Positions 6,829 through 15,519 of a DNA stretch of 64,000 nt are shown one piece after another. The DNA lies in assembly GCA_963756185.1 (NCBI GenBank), contig CAVWMS010000002.1, forward strand, positions 558,001-622,000, read 5' to 3'. Below the pieces are notes generated by a model, which had not been told where the DNA came from, did not search any database, and saw nothing but the letters and a program-made list of their open reading frames with translations. The stretch comes from DATAXI01 sp963756185. GTDB taxonomy: Bacteria > Verrucomicrobiota > Verrucomicrobiia > Chthoniobacterales > Chthoniobacteraceae. The first letter of the stretch is position 1. Each line of letters opens with the position of its first letter. Both the position numbers and the translations under genes were made by a program.

Positions 6829-9488
6829 TCACGCTCCCGGCGACTCCCGCATCTTCTCCAGTTGCCCCAGCTTCTCCGCCCAATCCTTTTCCCGCTGCCG
6901 ATGCTCCTGCACCACCGCCGCCGGCGCATGCGCCACGAATTTCTCGTTCCCCAGTTTCTTGCGCACCGTTGCCAGTTCGTTTTCCACTTTCGCTATTTCC
7001 TTGTTCACCCGCTCCAGTTCCGCCTTTGCATCCACCACCTTATCCAGCGGCATCGCCAGCTCGCCCAGCGGCGTCAATACCCGCGGCACGCCCGCCGGCG
7101 CCTCGTAACGGCTGTCCAGCTCCACCTCCTCCGCATTGGTCAGTCGCCCGAGCGTCGCCAGATTGCTCCCACGCCCACGCCACGCCCGGCTTCAGGATGA
7201 AATCGACCTTCTTGCTCGATGCCACACGGTATTCCGCCCGCAGGTTGCGCGCCGGCCTACGTCGTCTCGTACACTGCCGCCACCTGCGCCTGCACCGCCG
7301 TGATCACGGCGCTGTCGGGCAGCGTGCCTCTTCTCCGGAAACTCGGCGAACATGATCAAATTCCCATCTCCATGGTTTGGCCCGGTAAAGCCAAGCCGCT
7401 CCCAAAGCTCCTCCGTGATGTGCGGCATGAACGGGTGCAGCATCCTCAGCACCCGGCTCAGCACGTAATCCATCACCATCAGCGCCGACGCCTTTGCCTC
7501 CGGATGCTCCCCGAAGATTTCCGTCTTCGCCGCCTCGACGTACCAATCGCAATACTCGCTCCAGAAAAATTCGTACAGCGCCCCGGCGATTTCGTTGAAC
7601 CGGTACGCCGCATACCCCGCCGCCACCTGCTCGGTCAGCACATCCAGCCGCGCCAGGATATCCGTCGAGTAAGGCGACAGCCTCAGCCCGTCCAGCGCCG
7701 GCGCCGGCGCGCTCGGCCCGTGCATCTGGCGGAATCGCGCGGCGTTCCACAGCTTGTTCGCAAAATTGCGACCCTCCTCGATCTGCTTTTCATCGAACCG
7801 GATGTCCTGCCCCTGCGGCGCGATCCGCATCAGCCCGAACCTCAGCCCATCCGCCCCATACTTCCCGATCAGCTCCAGCGGGTCGGGCGAATTGCCCAGC
7901 GATTTCGACATCTTGCGCCCCTGCCCGTCCCGGATCAGGCCCGTGAAAAACACATTCGCGAACGGCTTCTCCCCCGTGAACTCGAATCCCGCCATGATCA
8001 TCCGCGCCACCCAGAAGAAAATGATGTCCGGCCCCGTCACCAGGTCCGTCGTCGGGTAAAACTTCACCCGCGTCGCCTCGTCCATCGTCTCGAACGGCCA
8101 CAGCCACGATGAAAACCACGTGTCGAGCACGTCCGCGGTCCTGCTCCCAGTTCTCGCTGTCCGCCGGCGGCTCGATTCCCACGTACGGAGCCTCTTCCGG
8201 GTTCTTCTTCGAGTACCACACCGGGATGCGATGCCCCCACCAGAGCTGCCGCGAGATGCACCAATCCTGGATTTTCCCCATCCAATGCCCGTACACCCCC
8301 GCCCACCGCTCGGGCCGGAACGCCACCTCGCCGCTGCGCACCGCCTCGCGCCGATTCATCCAGAGCCGGGTACCTCAGAAACCATTGCTCGCTCAGCCGC
8401 GGCTCGACCGGCACATGCGTCCGCTCGGAGAACCCGACACTGTGCGTGTACGCCTCTTGCTTCGCCATCGCCTGCAGTTCCTCGAGCTTGCCCACCGCTG
8501 CCTCGCGCGCCTCGAACCGGTCCAGCCCCGCCAGGTCCTCGCCCGCCAGCGCGTTCATCACGCCGTCGGGGTTCATGATGTCGATCACCGGCAGCCCATG
8601 CCGCGCCCCGATCTCGAAGTCCGCCTTGTCGTGCGCAGGCGTGACCTTCAGCACCCCGGTGCCGAACTCAAACTCCACGTGGGTGTCGCCGATGATCGGG
8701 ATCAGCTTCTGCTCGCGCGGCAACTCCGCCGGCAGCGGTCGCACCGCGTGCTTCCCGATGAACGCCCCGTAACGCCCGTCGTTCGGGTTCACCGCGATCG
8801 GCCGTGTCGCCCGGGTATCGTCTCCGGCCGCGTCGTCGCGATCGTCAAAAATTGCCCCGGCTCCTCCGCCACCTCGACTTTGAAATAATACAGCATCCCC
8901 TTTTCCTCCCGCATCTCCACCTCCTCGTCCGAGAGCGCCGTCAGCGCCATCGGGTCCCAGTTCACCATCCGGTTCCCGCGATAGATCAGCCCCTTCTTGT
9001 GAAGATCGACGAATGCCGCCGTCACCGCCCGCGAGTAACCCGCATCCATCGTGAACCGCTCCCGCGTCCAATCGCACGAGCACCCCAGCCGCTTCAATTG
9101 CTGGATGATGATCCCCCCGTGCTTCGTCCTTCCATTCCCACACCAGCTTCAGGAATTCCTCCCGCCCCAGGTCATGCCGCGTCTTCCCCTCCTTGCGAAG
9201 CTGCCGCTCCACCACGTTCTGCGTCGCGATCCCCGCATGGTCCGTCCCCGGCAGCCACAGCACCTCCTTCCCCAGCATCCGCGCCCGCCGCGCCAGGATG
9301 TCCTGGATCGTATTGTTCAGCACATGCCCCAGCGTCAGCACCCCCGTCACGTTCGGCGGCGGGATCACCATCGAGTACGCCGGCTTCGCCGACGCCGCAT
9401 TCCCGGTAAAACACCCCTCCTCCAGCCAGCGGGCATACCACTTCTCTTCGACGGCCTGGGGCTCGTAAGCCTTGGAGATTTCTGTCAT
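6829..9488 (-). CDS. valS: valyl-tRNA synthetase, multiple frameshifts
   Basis: ValRS charges tRNA-Val with valine and edits threonine. All the landmarks are present but spread over several frames: the N-terminus with the HIGH-type motif (PPPNVTGVLTLGH), the first catalytic block (LWLPGTDHAGIATQNVVE), the CP1 editing region (LTIATTRPET; HDKADFEIGARHGLP), WCISRQLWWGHRIP, the KMSKS motif (GRKMSKSLGN), the anticodon-binding domain (LHPFMPHITEELWERLGF) and the C-terminal coiled coil. Total span is about 886 codons, normal for the family. I count at least six frame changes, for example an extra G near 9125 and breaks near 8815, 8370, 8130 and 7340. An essential gene is unlikely to be this damaged, so I infer sequence error. 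Confidence 0.92.
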
Positions 9489-9591
9489 GGCGCAATTTCG
9501 CGAAAGGGCGCCCTTTGTAAACCGCCCTCCCCGCCCGCTCCAGTTTTAAAACGAATTGAAACCGCTCCTCCCTCGTGCGACCATTCCCCCG

Positions 9592-9804
9592 ATGACAGCC
9601 GAGGAAATCCTCGAGAGCGTCGCTGCCATGCCCAGCGAGGATTGGCTCAAAATCCAATCCGGCATCGCCGAGATGCTCGCCGCCCACTTCTCTGGCGACG
9701 AATCCTCTGAAATCGCCTGGGCTCTCACCGAATCCGAAGCCCAATTCGCCCGCGGCGAGGCAATCAGCAGCGAAGAAATGCGCAGCCGCCTGGGCCTGCG
9801 ATGA
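9592..9804 (+). CDS. putative antitoxin of a ParE-type module
   Basis: A 70-residue acidic protein (TAEEILESVAAMPSEDWLKIQ at the start, SSEEMRSRLGLR at the end). Its stop overlaps the ATG of a ParE-like frame by four bases (ATGA). The C-terminal GEAISSEEMRSRLG pattern resembles antitoxins of small addiction modules. The partner toxin is truncated, so this may be an orphan. A longer in-frame start at 9556 exists but adds an unlikely Pro/Leu-rich leader. Confidence 0.6.
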   Translation: MTAEEILESVAAMPSEDWLKIQSGIAEMLAAHFSGDESSEIAWALTESEAQFARGEAISSEEMRSRLGLR

Positions 9805-9926
9805 CCCGCCGGATTGTCTATTCGCCACGCGGCCAGCGCGATCTCGAGAAAATTCGGGATTGGATTGAAGGCGAATCGAGAAAGCCGCGCGAAGCGCATG
9901 AACCCGAAGGGTTCAAAGATCGGTAG
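9801..9926 (+). pseudogene. ParE-like toxin, N-terminal stub
   Basis: The frame encodes TRRIVYSPRGQRDLEKIRDW, the classic start of ParE/RelE toxins (strand 1 and helix 1). It then runs into repeat sequence and stops after 41 codons, where a complete toxin has about 95. The break coincides with the beginning of the palindromic repeat at 9900. No further toxin sequence is recognisable downstream, so this looks like a real truncation rather than a single-base error. Confidence 0.65.
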
Positions 9927-10003
9927 CCGGGGGTTGAGTCCTGAGCCTTCGAAGGACGACACCCCCGGTATGGCCCAAAACGCCCCCCGACCCCGAAGGG
10001 GTC
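9900..10003. repeat. complex palindromic (REP-like) element
   Basis: Three nested or adjacent hairpins: GAACCC/GGGTTC around GAA (9900-9914); an 8-bp stem CCGGGGGT (9927-9934) with ACCCCCGG (9961-9968) enclosing GTCCT/AGGAC and the palindrome CCTTCGAAGG; and GACCCC/GGGGTC around GAA (9989-10003). The first and third share the GAA loop design. The element sits at the truncation point of the ParE stub and near a transposase remnant, as expected for REP/BIME-like sequences. Confidence 0.7.
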
Positions 10004-10116
10004 GCAGAACCAAGCACTCCGGAACTCATGCAGATTGACTGGTATGACCATACAACCGACTGGCAGCGCCATATGCAATTTCTCCGTGCGGCAGGCAGAC
10101 GCCGGGTGGAACGCCT

Positions 10117-10215
10117 GGCTTCCACATCCACCTGGCTGAGCGCCAGCGCAACCGAACCAATGTCCTGGCGCATTTTCGCAAATATCCCTGGCGCAGCGGC
10201 GCGCGCGGACTGTAA
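10117..10215 (+). other. possible coding remnant, unidentified
   Basis: One frame reads GFHIHLAERQRNRTNVLAHF then RKYPWRSGARGL and stops. The composition looks like a protein C-terminus, but there is no start and the frame does not connect cleanly to the upstream open stretch (MQIDWYDHTTDWQRHM from 10028). I do not recognise the family. It may be the end of a decayed gene in this repeat-rich zone. Confidence 0.3.
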
Positions 10216-10304
10216 GTCCGCCCCTTTATAGCCCGGCGGCGAAGCGATCCCGCGAATGCGGGAACGCGGAGCCCCGGGTAACCATCCCCCAAACTAGATG
10301 GGGG

Positions 10305-10472
10305 TCAACTCTTGAAACTTGACAGAAGACGGTTGATTCCACTTCCGAGGCGGGACATTCGCGCGGCAAGGGCCGGCTTGGACTCGGGCTGCATCCGTTT
10401 GAGGATTTGGGTGATGGCACTGCCGTCTTTGTAGCCCAAAACCCGGGCAATGTCGATCCGGCGTTCGTCATC
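10305..10472 (-). pseudogene. C-terminal remnant of a REP-associated tyrosine transposase-like protein
   Basis: On the minus strand the frame reads DDERRIDIARVLGYKDGSAI, TQILKRMQPESKPALAARMS and RLGSGINRLLSSFKS, then stops at 10305. This resembles the C-terminal helix-turn-helix-like segment of Y1/REP-associated transposases (RAYT). An in-frame stop precedes it, but an adjacent frame supplies RRSWQAWVRVRLR, a plausible upstream continuation. No catalytic HUH motif is left. Its position next to palindromic repeats fits a decayed RAYT/REP unit. Function is lost. Confidence 0.5.
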
Positions 10473-10532
10473 TCAGACGCACGCGAACCCACGCCTGCCA
10501 GGAGCGACGCATCCCGACCACCGTCCCAACCC

Positions 10533-10587
10533 GCCCGAAAAAAACCCCTAACCACCGCGACACCCATCTTGCTACGCTTCCGGAATG
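10533..10587 (+). repeat. dispersed repeat box, copy 1
   Basis: About 54 bases, from GCCCGAAAAAA through CGCGACACCCA and CTTGCTAC to a terminal ATG, recur with roughly 85% identity at 36727-36780. In both places the box is followed by a 10-bp tandem array. The rest of the gap from 10216 to the amidase start holds no gene I can support. Confidence 0.6.
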
Positions 10588-10678
10588 CCGCCCGCCAATC
10601 CCGGCGAATTTGCAACTCAATCGCCCCTCATTCGTGGCGCGATCCGGCGCCCCTCCCACCCAATCTGCCCCATTCGGC

Positions 10679-10728
10679 AATCAAGCCCAATCAAGCCCAA
10701 TCAAGGTCAATCAAGGTGAATCAAGCCA
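10679..10728 (+). repeat. 10-bp tandem array AATCAAGNNN, copy 1
   Basis: Five consecutive 10-mers of the form AATCAAGCCC, AATCAAGGTC and variants. The array ends in CTTTCACCCCCC. A second five-unit array with the same unit and ending is at 37178-37227. Unit length near one helical turn is notable, but function is unknown. Confidence 0.85.
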
Positions 10729-10760
10729 CTTTCACCCCCCGCCGCACCCCGCGTATTCCA

Positions 10761-10790
10761 AAATCTGCGCAAATCTGCGCAAATCTGCGG
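10761..10790 (+). repeat. 10-bp tandem array AAATCTGCGC
   Basis: Three consecutive copies of AAATCTGCGC, the last ending GG, lie 75 bases before the amidase start and 32 bases after the previous array. The unit is again 10 bp but its sequence is unrelated. Confidence 0.8.
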
Positions 10791-10864
10791 ATCAAAACAC
10801 CCACCCTCGCCCCCTCAGAATCCTCTTGCCATGCCCCCGCCCCGGAGCAACTTTCACCCTCTCC

Positions 10865-12082
10865 ATGCGCCGGCTGGGTTTACTCTTGGGTTTTTTGCTT
10901 TTGTGCGCCGTCGCGCGCGCCGGCGATTGGACCGTCCTCAATTACGACGGGCGCGACTACCTCTCGATGCAGAACGTCGCCGATTTCTACGACCTCGGAA
11001 CCTGCCAGCGCCTCGGCAACGCCCTGGCACTCGGCGCCCCGGGACGCAGCCTGCGCGGCGCCATCGGTTCCAACGAGCTCTACATCAACAACCTCAAATT
11101 CATCCTCAGCTATCCCATCGAGGACGTCGGCGGCGTCCCCGCCGTCTCGCGCATGGACCTGACCAAAGTCATCGAACCGGTCCTCCGCCCCAGCCACATC
11201 CGGAACGCCGCCGTCATCGACTCCGTGGTGCTCGATCCCGGCCACGGCGGCTACGACAACGGCGCCACCAGCGCCTGGGGCTGCGAAAAAACCTACGCCC
11301 TCGACGTCGCCTTTCGCGCCAGGGCGCTCCTCGAGGAGCAGGGCCTCCGCGTTTACATGACGCGCACCACCGATGAATTCATCCCCCTCGAGGACCGGGT
11401 CAGCTTCGCCAACATGCACCCGACCGCCCTCTTCATCGCCATTCATTTCAATTCCGGCGAATCCGACGCCAACGGCGTCGAGACCTACACCCTCGCCCCG
11501 CGCGGCGTCCCCTCCATGGCCGCCGATGGCCCGCGCCTCTCGGACCTTTTCCCCTGCCCGGGCAATGTCTGCGACGCGGAAAACATGGCGCTCGCCTGCG
11601 CCATGCACGCCTCGCTCGTCAGCCATCTGCGGATGTTTGACCGCGGCATCAAGCGCGCCCGCTTCGTCGTCATTCGCGACATCACCATTCCCGGCGTCCT
11701 GGTTGAAGGAGGCTTCCTGAGCAACCCGGATGACGCCCCGCTCATCTCCTCCGCGGAATACCGGCAGCAGGAGGCCCAATGTATTGCCATCGCCGTGCGC
11801 AACTACCGCAACGCCGTAAACGAGGACGCAATGACCGCGGGCCAGGGCGTCGTGGTCCGTGACGAAGTCAACGCCCAGGGCGCCCCCGCCCCCATCGGCG
11901 AGCCCCCTCCCGCCAATCCGCAGCCCGCCGCCCCCGCCGTAGCCCTCGACCATCCCGCCACCCCAGCCCCAGCTCCAGCCGCCCAGCCCCCGCATCCCGC
12001 CACCCCCTCCGAAACCCAGCCCTCCGGCCAGGCCCAAAACGAGACCCGCTCCCACTCGATCCTGGCGCCCATCGTCGATTGA
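10865..12082 (+). CDS. N-acetylmuramoyl-L-alanine amidase (Amidase_3)
   Basis: This 405-residue exported enzyme would cleave the amide bond between MurNAc and the stem peptide of peptidoglycan. It has a signal peptide (RRLGLLLGFLLLCAVARA), an N-terminal domain of about 90 residues resembling copper-amine-oxidase-N/AMIN-type modules, and a zinc-dependent Amidase_3 domain. Predicted zinc ligands are H127 (DPGHGG), E141 and H194 (AIHFNSG); the catalytic Glu is E281 (VEGGFL). The last 70 residues are Pro/Ala-rich and probably disordered. I start at ATG 10865 because the upstream open frame is repeat sequence and the signal peptide begins here. It runs into murI 14 bases later, so the two wall genes probably form an operon. 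Confidence 0.93.
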   Translation: MRRLGLLLGFLLLCAVARAGDWTVLNYDGRDYLSMQNVADFYDLGTCQRLGNALALGAPGRSLRGAIGSNELYINNLKFILSYPIEDVGGVPAVSRMDLTKVIEPVLRPSHIRNAAVIDSVVLDPGHGGYDNGATSAWGCEKTYALDVAFRARALLEEQGLRVYMTRTTDEFIPLEDRVSFANMHPTALFIAIHFNSGESDANGVETYTLAPRGVPSMAADGPRLSDLFPCPGNVCDAENMALACAMHASLVSHLRMFDRGIKRARFVVIRDITIPGVLVEGGFLSNPDDAPLISSAEYRQQEAQCIAIAVRNYRNAVNEDAMTAGQGVVVRDEVNAQGAPAPIGEPPPANPQPAAPAVALDHPATPAPAPAAQPPHPATPSETQPSGQAQNETRSHSILAPIVD

Positions 12083-12096
12083 TCTCAGCCGTCCGA

Positions 12097-12993
12097 TGAG
12101 CATCCCCACCGCGCAGCAAGGCCCCCCGGAAGCCGGCCCAAAAAAAACCCCAGGCCCTCCCTGCCACTCCCGAGGAGCAGGAGCGCCGCCATAGCCCGCT
12201 CGGCGTATTCGACTCCGGCATCGGCGGCCTCACCGTCGCCGCCGCATTGCGCGAGGCCATGCCCTCCGAGAGCATCTTTTACATCGGTGACACCGCCCGC
12301 GTCCCCTACGGCGGCAAAAGCCAGCAAACCATCGAGCGTTACGCCGTCGAGATCACCGGCCTCCTCCTTGCCGAGCAGGCAAAAATCATCGTCGTCGCCT
12401 GCAACACCGCCTCCGCCCTCGCCATCCCCCGCCTCGAAGAGCTCCTCAAGGTCCCCGTCATCGGCGTCATCGAGCCCGGCGCACGCGCCGCCGTCACCGC
12501 CTCGCGCAAGGGCCACGTCGGCGTCATCGGCACCCGCGCCACCATCTATTCACGCGCCTACGAGACCGCCATCCACGCCATCGATCCCAAAATCCGCGTC
12601 ACCGCACAGCCCTGCCCCATGCTCGTCCCCCTCATCGAGGAGGATTGGCTCGACGACACCATCACCGACCAGGTCATCCGCCGTTACCTGGAAAAAATGG
12701 TCCGCGCCGGCATCGATACCCTCGTCCTCGGCTGCACCCATTACCCCCTCCTCAAGGACGCCATCCAGCGCTTCGTCGGCCCCGGCATCACCCTCGTCGA
12801 TTCCGCCCACAACTGCGCTGCCGCCGTCAAAAAACTGCTCGCAAAGGAAGACCTCGCCGCCGATGACCAGCGCGCCGGCAAGCTCAACGTCGCCCTCACC
12901 GACCGCAGCGAAAGCTTCCTGCGCGTAGCCGAAAAAGCCCTCAATCTCCAGGTCGGCAACGTCCACCTCCGCACCGTCCAGCAAGCCGCATAA
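12097..12993 (+). CDS. murI: glutamate racemase, two compensating indels
   Basis: MurI interconverts L- and D-glutamate, supplying D-Glu for peptidoglycan. Both catalytic cysteines are present: C102 (VACNTAS) and C213 (LGCTHYP). SPLGVFDSGIGGLTV and YIGDTARVPYGGKS are the usual N-terminal motifs. The uninterrupted frame begins only at a TTG at 12247, which would delete the FDSGIGG motif. The true protein starts at ATG 12097, shifts frame at a run of eight A (12141-12148, one A too many) and returns near 12240, where one C is missing from a GCC repeat. With both corrected, the protein is about 299 residues with a charged N-terminal extension. Confidence 0.93.
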
Positions 12994-13065
12994 GCGACTC
13001 CGGTGGCGCCCTAACTTGCCCGTGTGAACCTTTCGAGAATTTTTGCCAGGGTCCTAACTGAAAAC

Positions 13066-13221
13066 ATGAAACCTCAATGGATATTTCTGATTTGCTGGTT
13101 TGCGTGCATGATCGCGGCACTCCAATTCTTTAGGTTCAAATTCGGACTCCTCCAGATCGAAGCGGCTTTCCTGGTAATCGGCCTTCTGGCATTTGCAATT
13201 TTTCCGAAACTCCGGAAATGA
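13066..13221 (+). CDS. small membrane protein
   Basis: From ATG 13066 this is a 51-residue protein with two membrane helices (WIFLICWFACMIAALQFF and AAFLVIGLLAFAIF). An in-frame GTG at 13024 would add 14 residues. AT content is higher than in neighbouring genes. I recognise no family. Confidence 0.5.
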   Translation: MKPQWIFLICWFACMIAALQFFRFKFGLLQIEAAFLVIGLLAFAIFPKLRK

Positions 13222-13292
13222 ATTCAAATTAGGGCACTCCCAAGGCAAACCAAATATTGCGAAAATGGGAGCGCAAGTGTAGATGTGAACAG

Positions 13293-13835
13293 GTGTATTT
13301 CCCAGTCAATGAGCGTAAGGCAGCGGACGCAGTTGCGCGCCTGATCGAGAAATCCGGCGCTGACGTGGATTATCTCCGCATAATGAAGTTGATGTATCTC
13401 GCTGACAGGGTGGCGATCACAACTAGAGGAATCCCAATTGTCGGGGGGCATTACTTTTCGATGCGGAAAGGGCCGGCAATCAGCGAGGTGATGAATTTTG
13501 TGAATCGGCAGAATGTCGCAAAATGGAAAACCCTGATTTCCCCAAGGAAAGGGAACGCCCTCAATCTGTTGGCCAAACCCGACTACGAATCTCTCTCCGA
13601 TCCAGAGATTGAAATCTTGGACGCGGTCGTTTCAGAGCATTTCGGCAGGAGCACCGACGATCTTGTCCAGTGGTGCCATCAGCATTGTGCCGAGTACAAG
13701 GAAGTATCCTTTTGGGCAAGAAAACCGATTGAGATAGAGGAAATTATGGAGGCGGAAAACAAATCTCCCGCGCAGATAGAAAAAATTGTCGCTCGCGCGA
13801 ACGAGCTGCAGGAACTCCACGGAATTTTCGCCTAA
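13293..13835 (+). CDS. Panacea-domain (SocA/DUF4065-like) antitoxin
   Basis: About 180 residues. VDYLRIMKLMYLADRVAI, GIPIVGGHYFSMRKGPAISE and the C-terminal helices match the Panacea/DUF4065 domain, known as an antitoxin domain that pairs with many unrelated toxins. I start at GTG 13293; an upstream TTG at 13257 is also possible. The predicted partner begins 14 bases downstream. Base composition is lower in GC than neighbouring housekeeping genes, consistent with acquired DNA. Confidence 0.75.
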   Translation: MYFPVNERKAADAVARLIEKSGADVDYLRIMKLMYLADRVAITTRGIPIVGGHYFSMRKGPAISEVMNFVNRQNVAKWKTLISPRKGNALNLLAKPDYESLSDPEIEILDAVVSEHFGRSTDDLVQWCHQHCAEYKEVSFWARKPIEIEEIMEAENKSPAQIEKIVARANELQELHGIFA

Positions 13836-13848
13836 AACTGGGCAATCA

Positions 13849-14145
13849 GTGCTTCCATCCGGGTTTGCATTTTGGAAGAGAAATAGTGGGAGGAATCACC
13901 CTTGGTTCATCCTGACAGACCCGGTTCCAAAGACCGGTAAGATCGTCTGCGTGAACCTCACGTCATTCGACGAAGAATGCATTGATGATGAGTGTTTTTT
14001 AACCACGGCTGATTACGCGTGGATCGATCCAAATCACCCGACGGTCGTCGCGTTTTCGTTTGCCCAATCCTGTGATGTCGAAAAATTGGAAGACGCATTT
14101 AAGAGTGGTTACGTTAAACCCGAACTCCGATGTTGGAGGGGATGA
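13849..14145 (+). CDS. putative toxin partner of the Panacea protein
   Basis: The frame from GTG 13849 reads LPSGFAFWKRNSG, then HPWFILTDPVPKTGKIVCVN, LTSFDEECIDDECF and VEKLEDAFKSGYVKP. This looks like a compact beta-rich protein encoded directly behind a Panacea antitoxin, so a toxin role is likely by context. I do not recognise a named family. The annotated frame ends in an unnatural tail (ELRCWRG). Shifting frame near 14115 gives a better end (PMLEGMRWCKMLSRDDMRRA, then EAYLKDTV) up to about 14205, so the gene is probably frameshifted and longer than shown. Confidence 0.5.
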   Translation: MLPSGFAFWKRNSGRNHPWFILTDPVPKTGKIVCVNLTSFDEECIDDECFLTTADYAWIDPNHPTVVAFSFAQSCDVEKLEDAFKSGYVKPELRCWRG

Positions 14146-14221
14146 GATGGTGCAAGATGCTGAGTCGCGATGACATGAGGAGGGCCGAAGCGTATCTGAA
14201 AGATACGGTGAGGTCCGACGA

Positions 14222-14386
14222 ATGGCACTCGCGGCCAGCAGATTGCGCCAGATCGCCCCGATCAACTTCGGAATTCGGGTTAAACAGCCAAATCCCCCAA
14301 CGATCCCGCCCAAAACCTTGGAAAAAATACGGCATATCGCGCGAAATGCCCGCGAGCTTGATAGGGAGCTGAAAAAGCTTCTCTGA
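14222..14386 (+). CDS. small basic helical protein or displaced end of the preceding gene
   Basis: A 54-codon frame from ATG 14222 reads ALAASRLRQIAPINFGIRVK, QPNPPTIPPKTLEKIRHIAR and NARELDRELKKLL, then stops. The sequence is protein-like, with a proline-rich linker and a terminal amphipathic helix. It could be an independent small gene or, given a suspected frameshift just upstream, a downstream part of the putative toxin. No family is recognised. Confidence 0.35.
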   Translation: MALAASRLRQIAPINFGIRVKQPNPPTIPPKTLEKIRHIARNARELDRELKKLL

Positions 14387-14407
14387 TTCGAAACCAGGAC
14401 ACTACCC

Positions 14408-14725
14408 ATGAATGCTGTCAATTTTGTCTGTTTGGCAACTGATTCGGACATTACCAAATTCCAAGGGGCGCTCATCGTTCTGTATGTCCTCGTCGTGCCG
14501 GCCTTTGCAATCGGCGCATTCACGTGGGGAGGGAGCGTCATATTGGGAGTCTCCCAGATAATCGTCCTATGCTTAGCAGAAGCAACGCAGTGGCGGCTCA
14601 CGAGACGCGCCCGGTTGTCCGTCAAGGTTAAGAGCGCCATTGCCACCTATCTTGCCTCCAACCTCATTTTTTCTCTCGGTGCCCTTGCAATTTCACTCTG
14701 GGCTCCAAACTGGATTCCAAAATAG
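14408..14725 (+). CDS. small membrane protein of unknown function
   Basis: A 105-residue protein with about three membrane helices (ALIVLYVLVVPAFAIGAF, VILGVSQIIVLCLAEA and YLASNLIFSLGALAISLW). A basic loop (RLTRRARLSVKVK) separates the second and third. It lies 22 bases after the small helical frame. No family is recognised. Confidence 0.5.
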   Translation: MNAVNFVCLATDSDITKFQGALIVLYVLVVPAFAIGAFTWGGSVILGVSQIIVLCLAEATQWRLTRRARLSVKVKSAIATYLASNLIFSLGALAISLWAPNWIPK

Positions 14726-14787
14726 CCCACCACCCATCCCCTCCACCCCTTGACAAAACCCCGCTCCGGGCGGAAAAAAGACGGCCC

Positions 14788-15519
14788 ATGCAACGCGACT
14801 GGCAGGTCACCCACAAAATCATCGACTCGAAGGTTCCCGCCGACGAAAAGGCCCTCTACGACGCCAAGGCGAAGGAGGAGGATGGCTACGTCGACTTTTA
14901 CGAGAAACGCCAGGACAAGATCATCGAGAACGACCCGGAAGCCTTCGCCAAAACCAATCGCATCTGGCAGTTCGAGTACCTCCGCGACCGCGGCCTGCCG
15001 CGCGACGCCACTTTCCTCGATTACGGCTGCGGCCCCGTCGCCGCCGGCGTCTATTTCATCGAGTACCTCGACCCCGGCAAATACACCGGTACCGACATCT
15101 CCAAAAAGTCCATCAACGTCGGCGAGGAATTGATCCGCGCCCGCGGCCTCGATGCAAAGCACCCGCGCCTCCTCTACACCCCCAAGGGCGACCTCGCCCC
15201 CCTCGGCGCCGAGCAATTCGACATCGTCTGGGCGCAATCGGTTTTCACCCATTTGCCCCCGGACGCCATCGAGAAAATCCTTCACCGGCTTCGTCCCCAC
15301 ATGCACGCCGGCTCGTGCTTCTACGCCTCCATTTCGCGGATCGAAAAAGGCATCGTCCAGCAGCAACTCCACAACTGGTACCAGGACCTCGCCTTTTACG
15401 AGGACATTGCACCCGGCGCCGGCATGAAAGTTTCCGTCATGGAGGGTTGGGTTCATCCCTACCAGCACAACATGATGGAAGGCGCCACCTCGACGCTGCT
15501 CAAATTCACGCCGGCGTGA
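14788..15519 (+). CDS. class I SAM-dependent methyltransferase
   Basis: This 243-residue protein contains the SAM-binding motif I (FLDYGCGPVAAGVYF, near residue 78), the acidic end of strand 2 (YTGTDISKKSI) and motif IV (FDIVWAQSVFTHLPPD). The target is unknown. The N-terminus is charged and helical. It is the first gene of a tight three-gene operon; its stop overlaps the GTG of the next gene (GTGA). Confidence 0.85.
   Translation: MQRDWQVTHKIIDSKVPADEKALYDAKAKEEDGYVDFYEKRQDKIIENDPEAFAKTNRIWQFEYLRDRGLPRDATFLDYGCGPVAAGVYFIEYLDPGKYTGTDISKKSINVGEELIRARGLDAKHPRLLYTPKGDLAPLGAEQFDIVWAQSVFTHLPPDAIEKILHRLRPHMHAGSCFYASISRIEKGIVQQQLHNWYQDLAFYEDIAPGAGMKVSVMEGWVHPYQHNMMEGATSTLLKFTPA

Noticed and set aside
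5898..7355. A 485-codon plus-strand frame over permease and valS
   Set aside because: Arg/His/Pro-rich, antisense to two recognised genes, no motif.
10679..10790. Possible CRISPR array (short regular repeats)
   Set aside because: Units are 9-10 bp and directly adjacent with no spacers, and no cas genes are present.
14382..14402. A GATTCGAA T-loop-like sequence suggesting a tRNA
   Set aside because: No acceptor stem, anticodon arm or 3' partner can be drawn around it.
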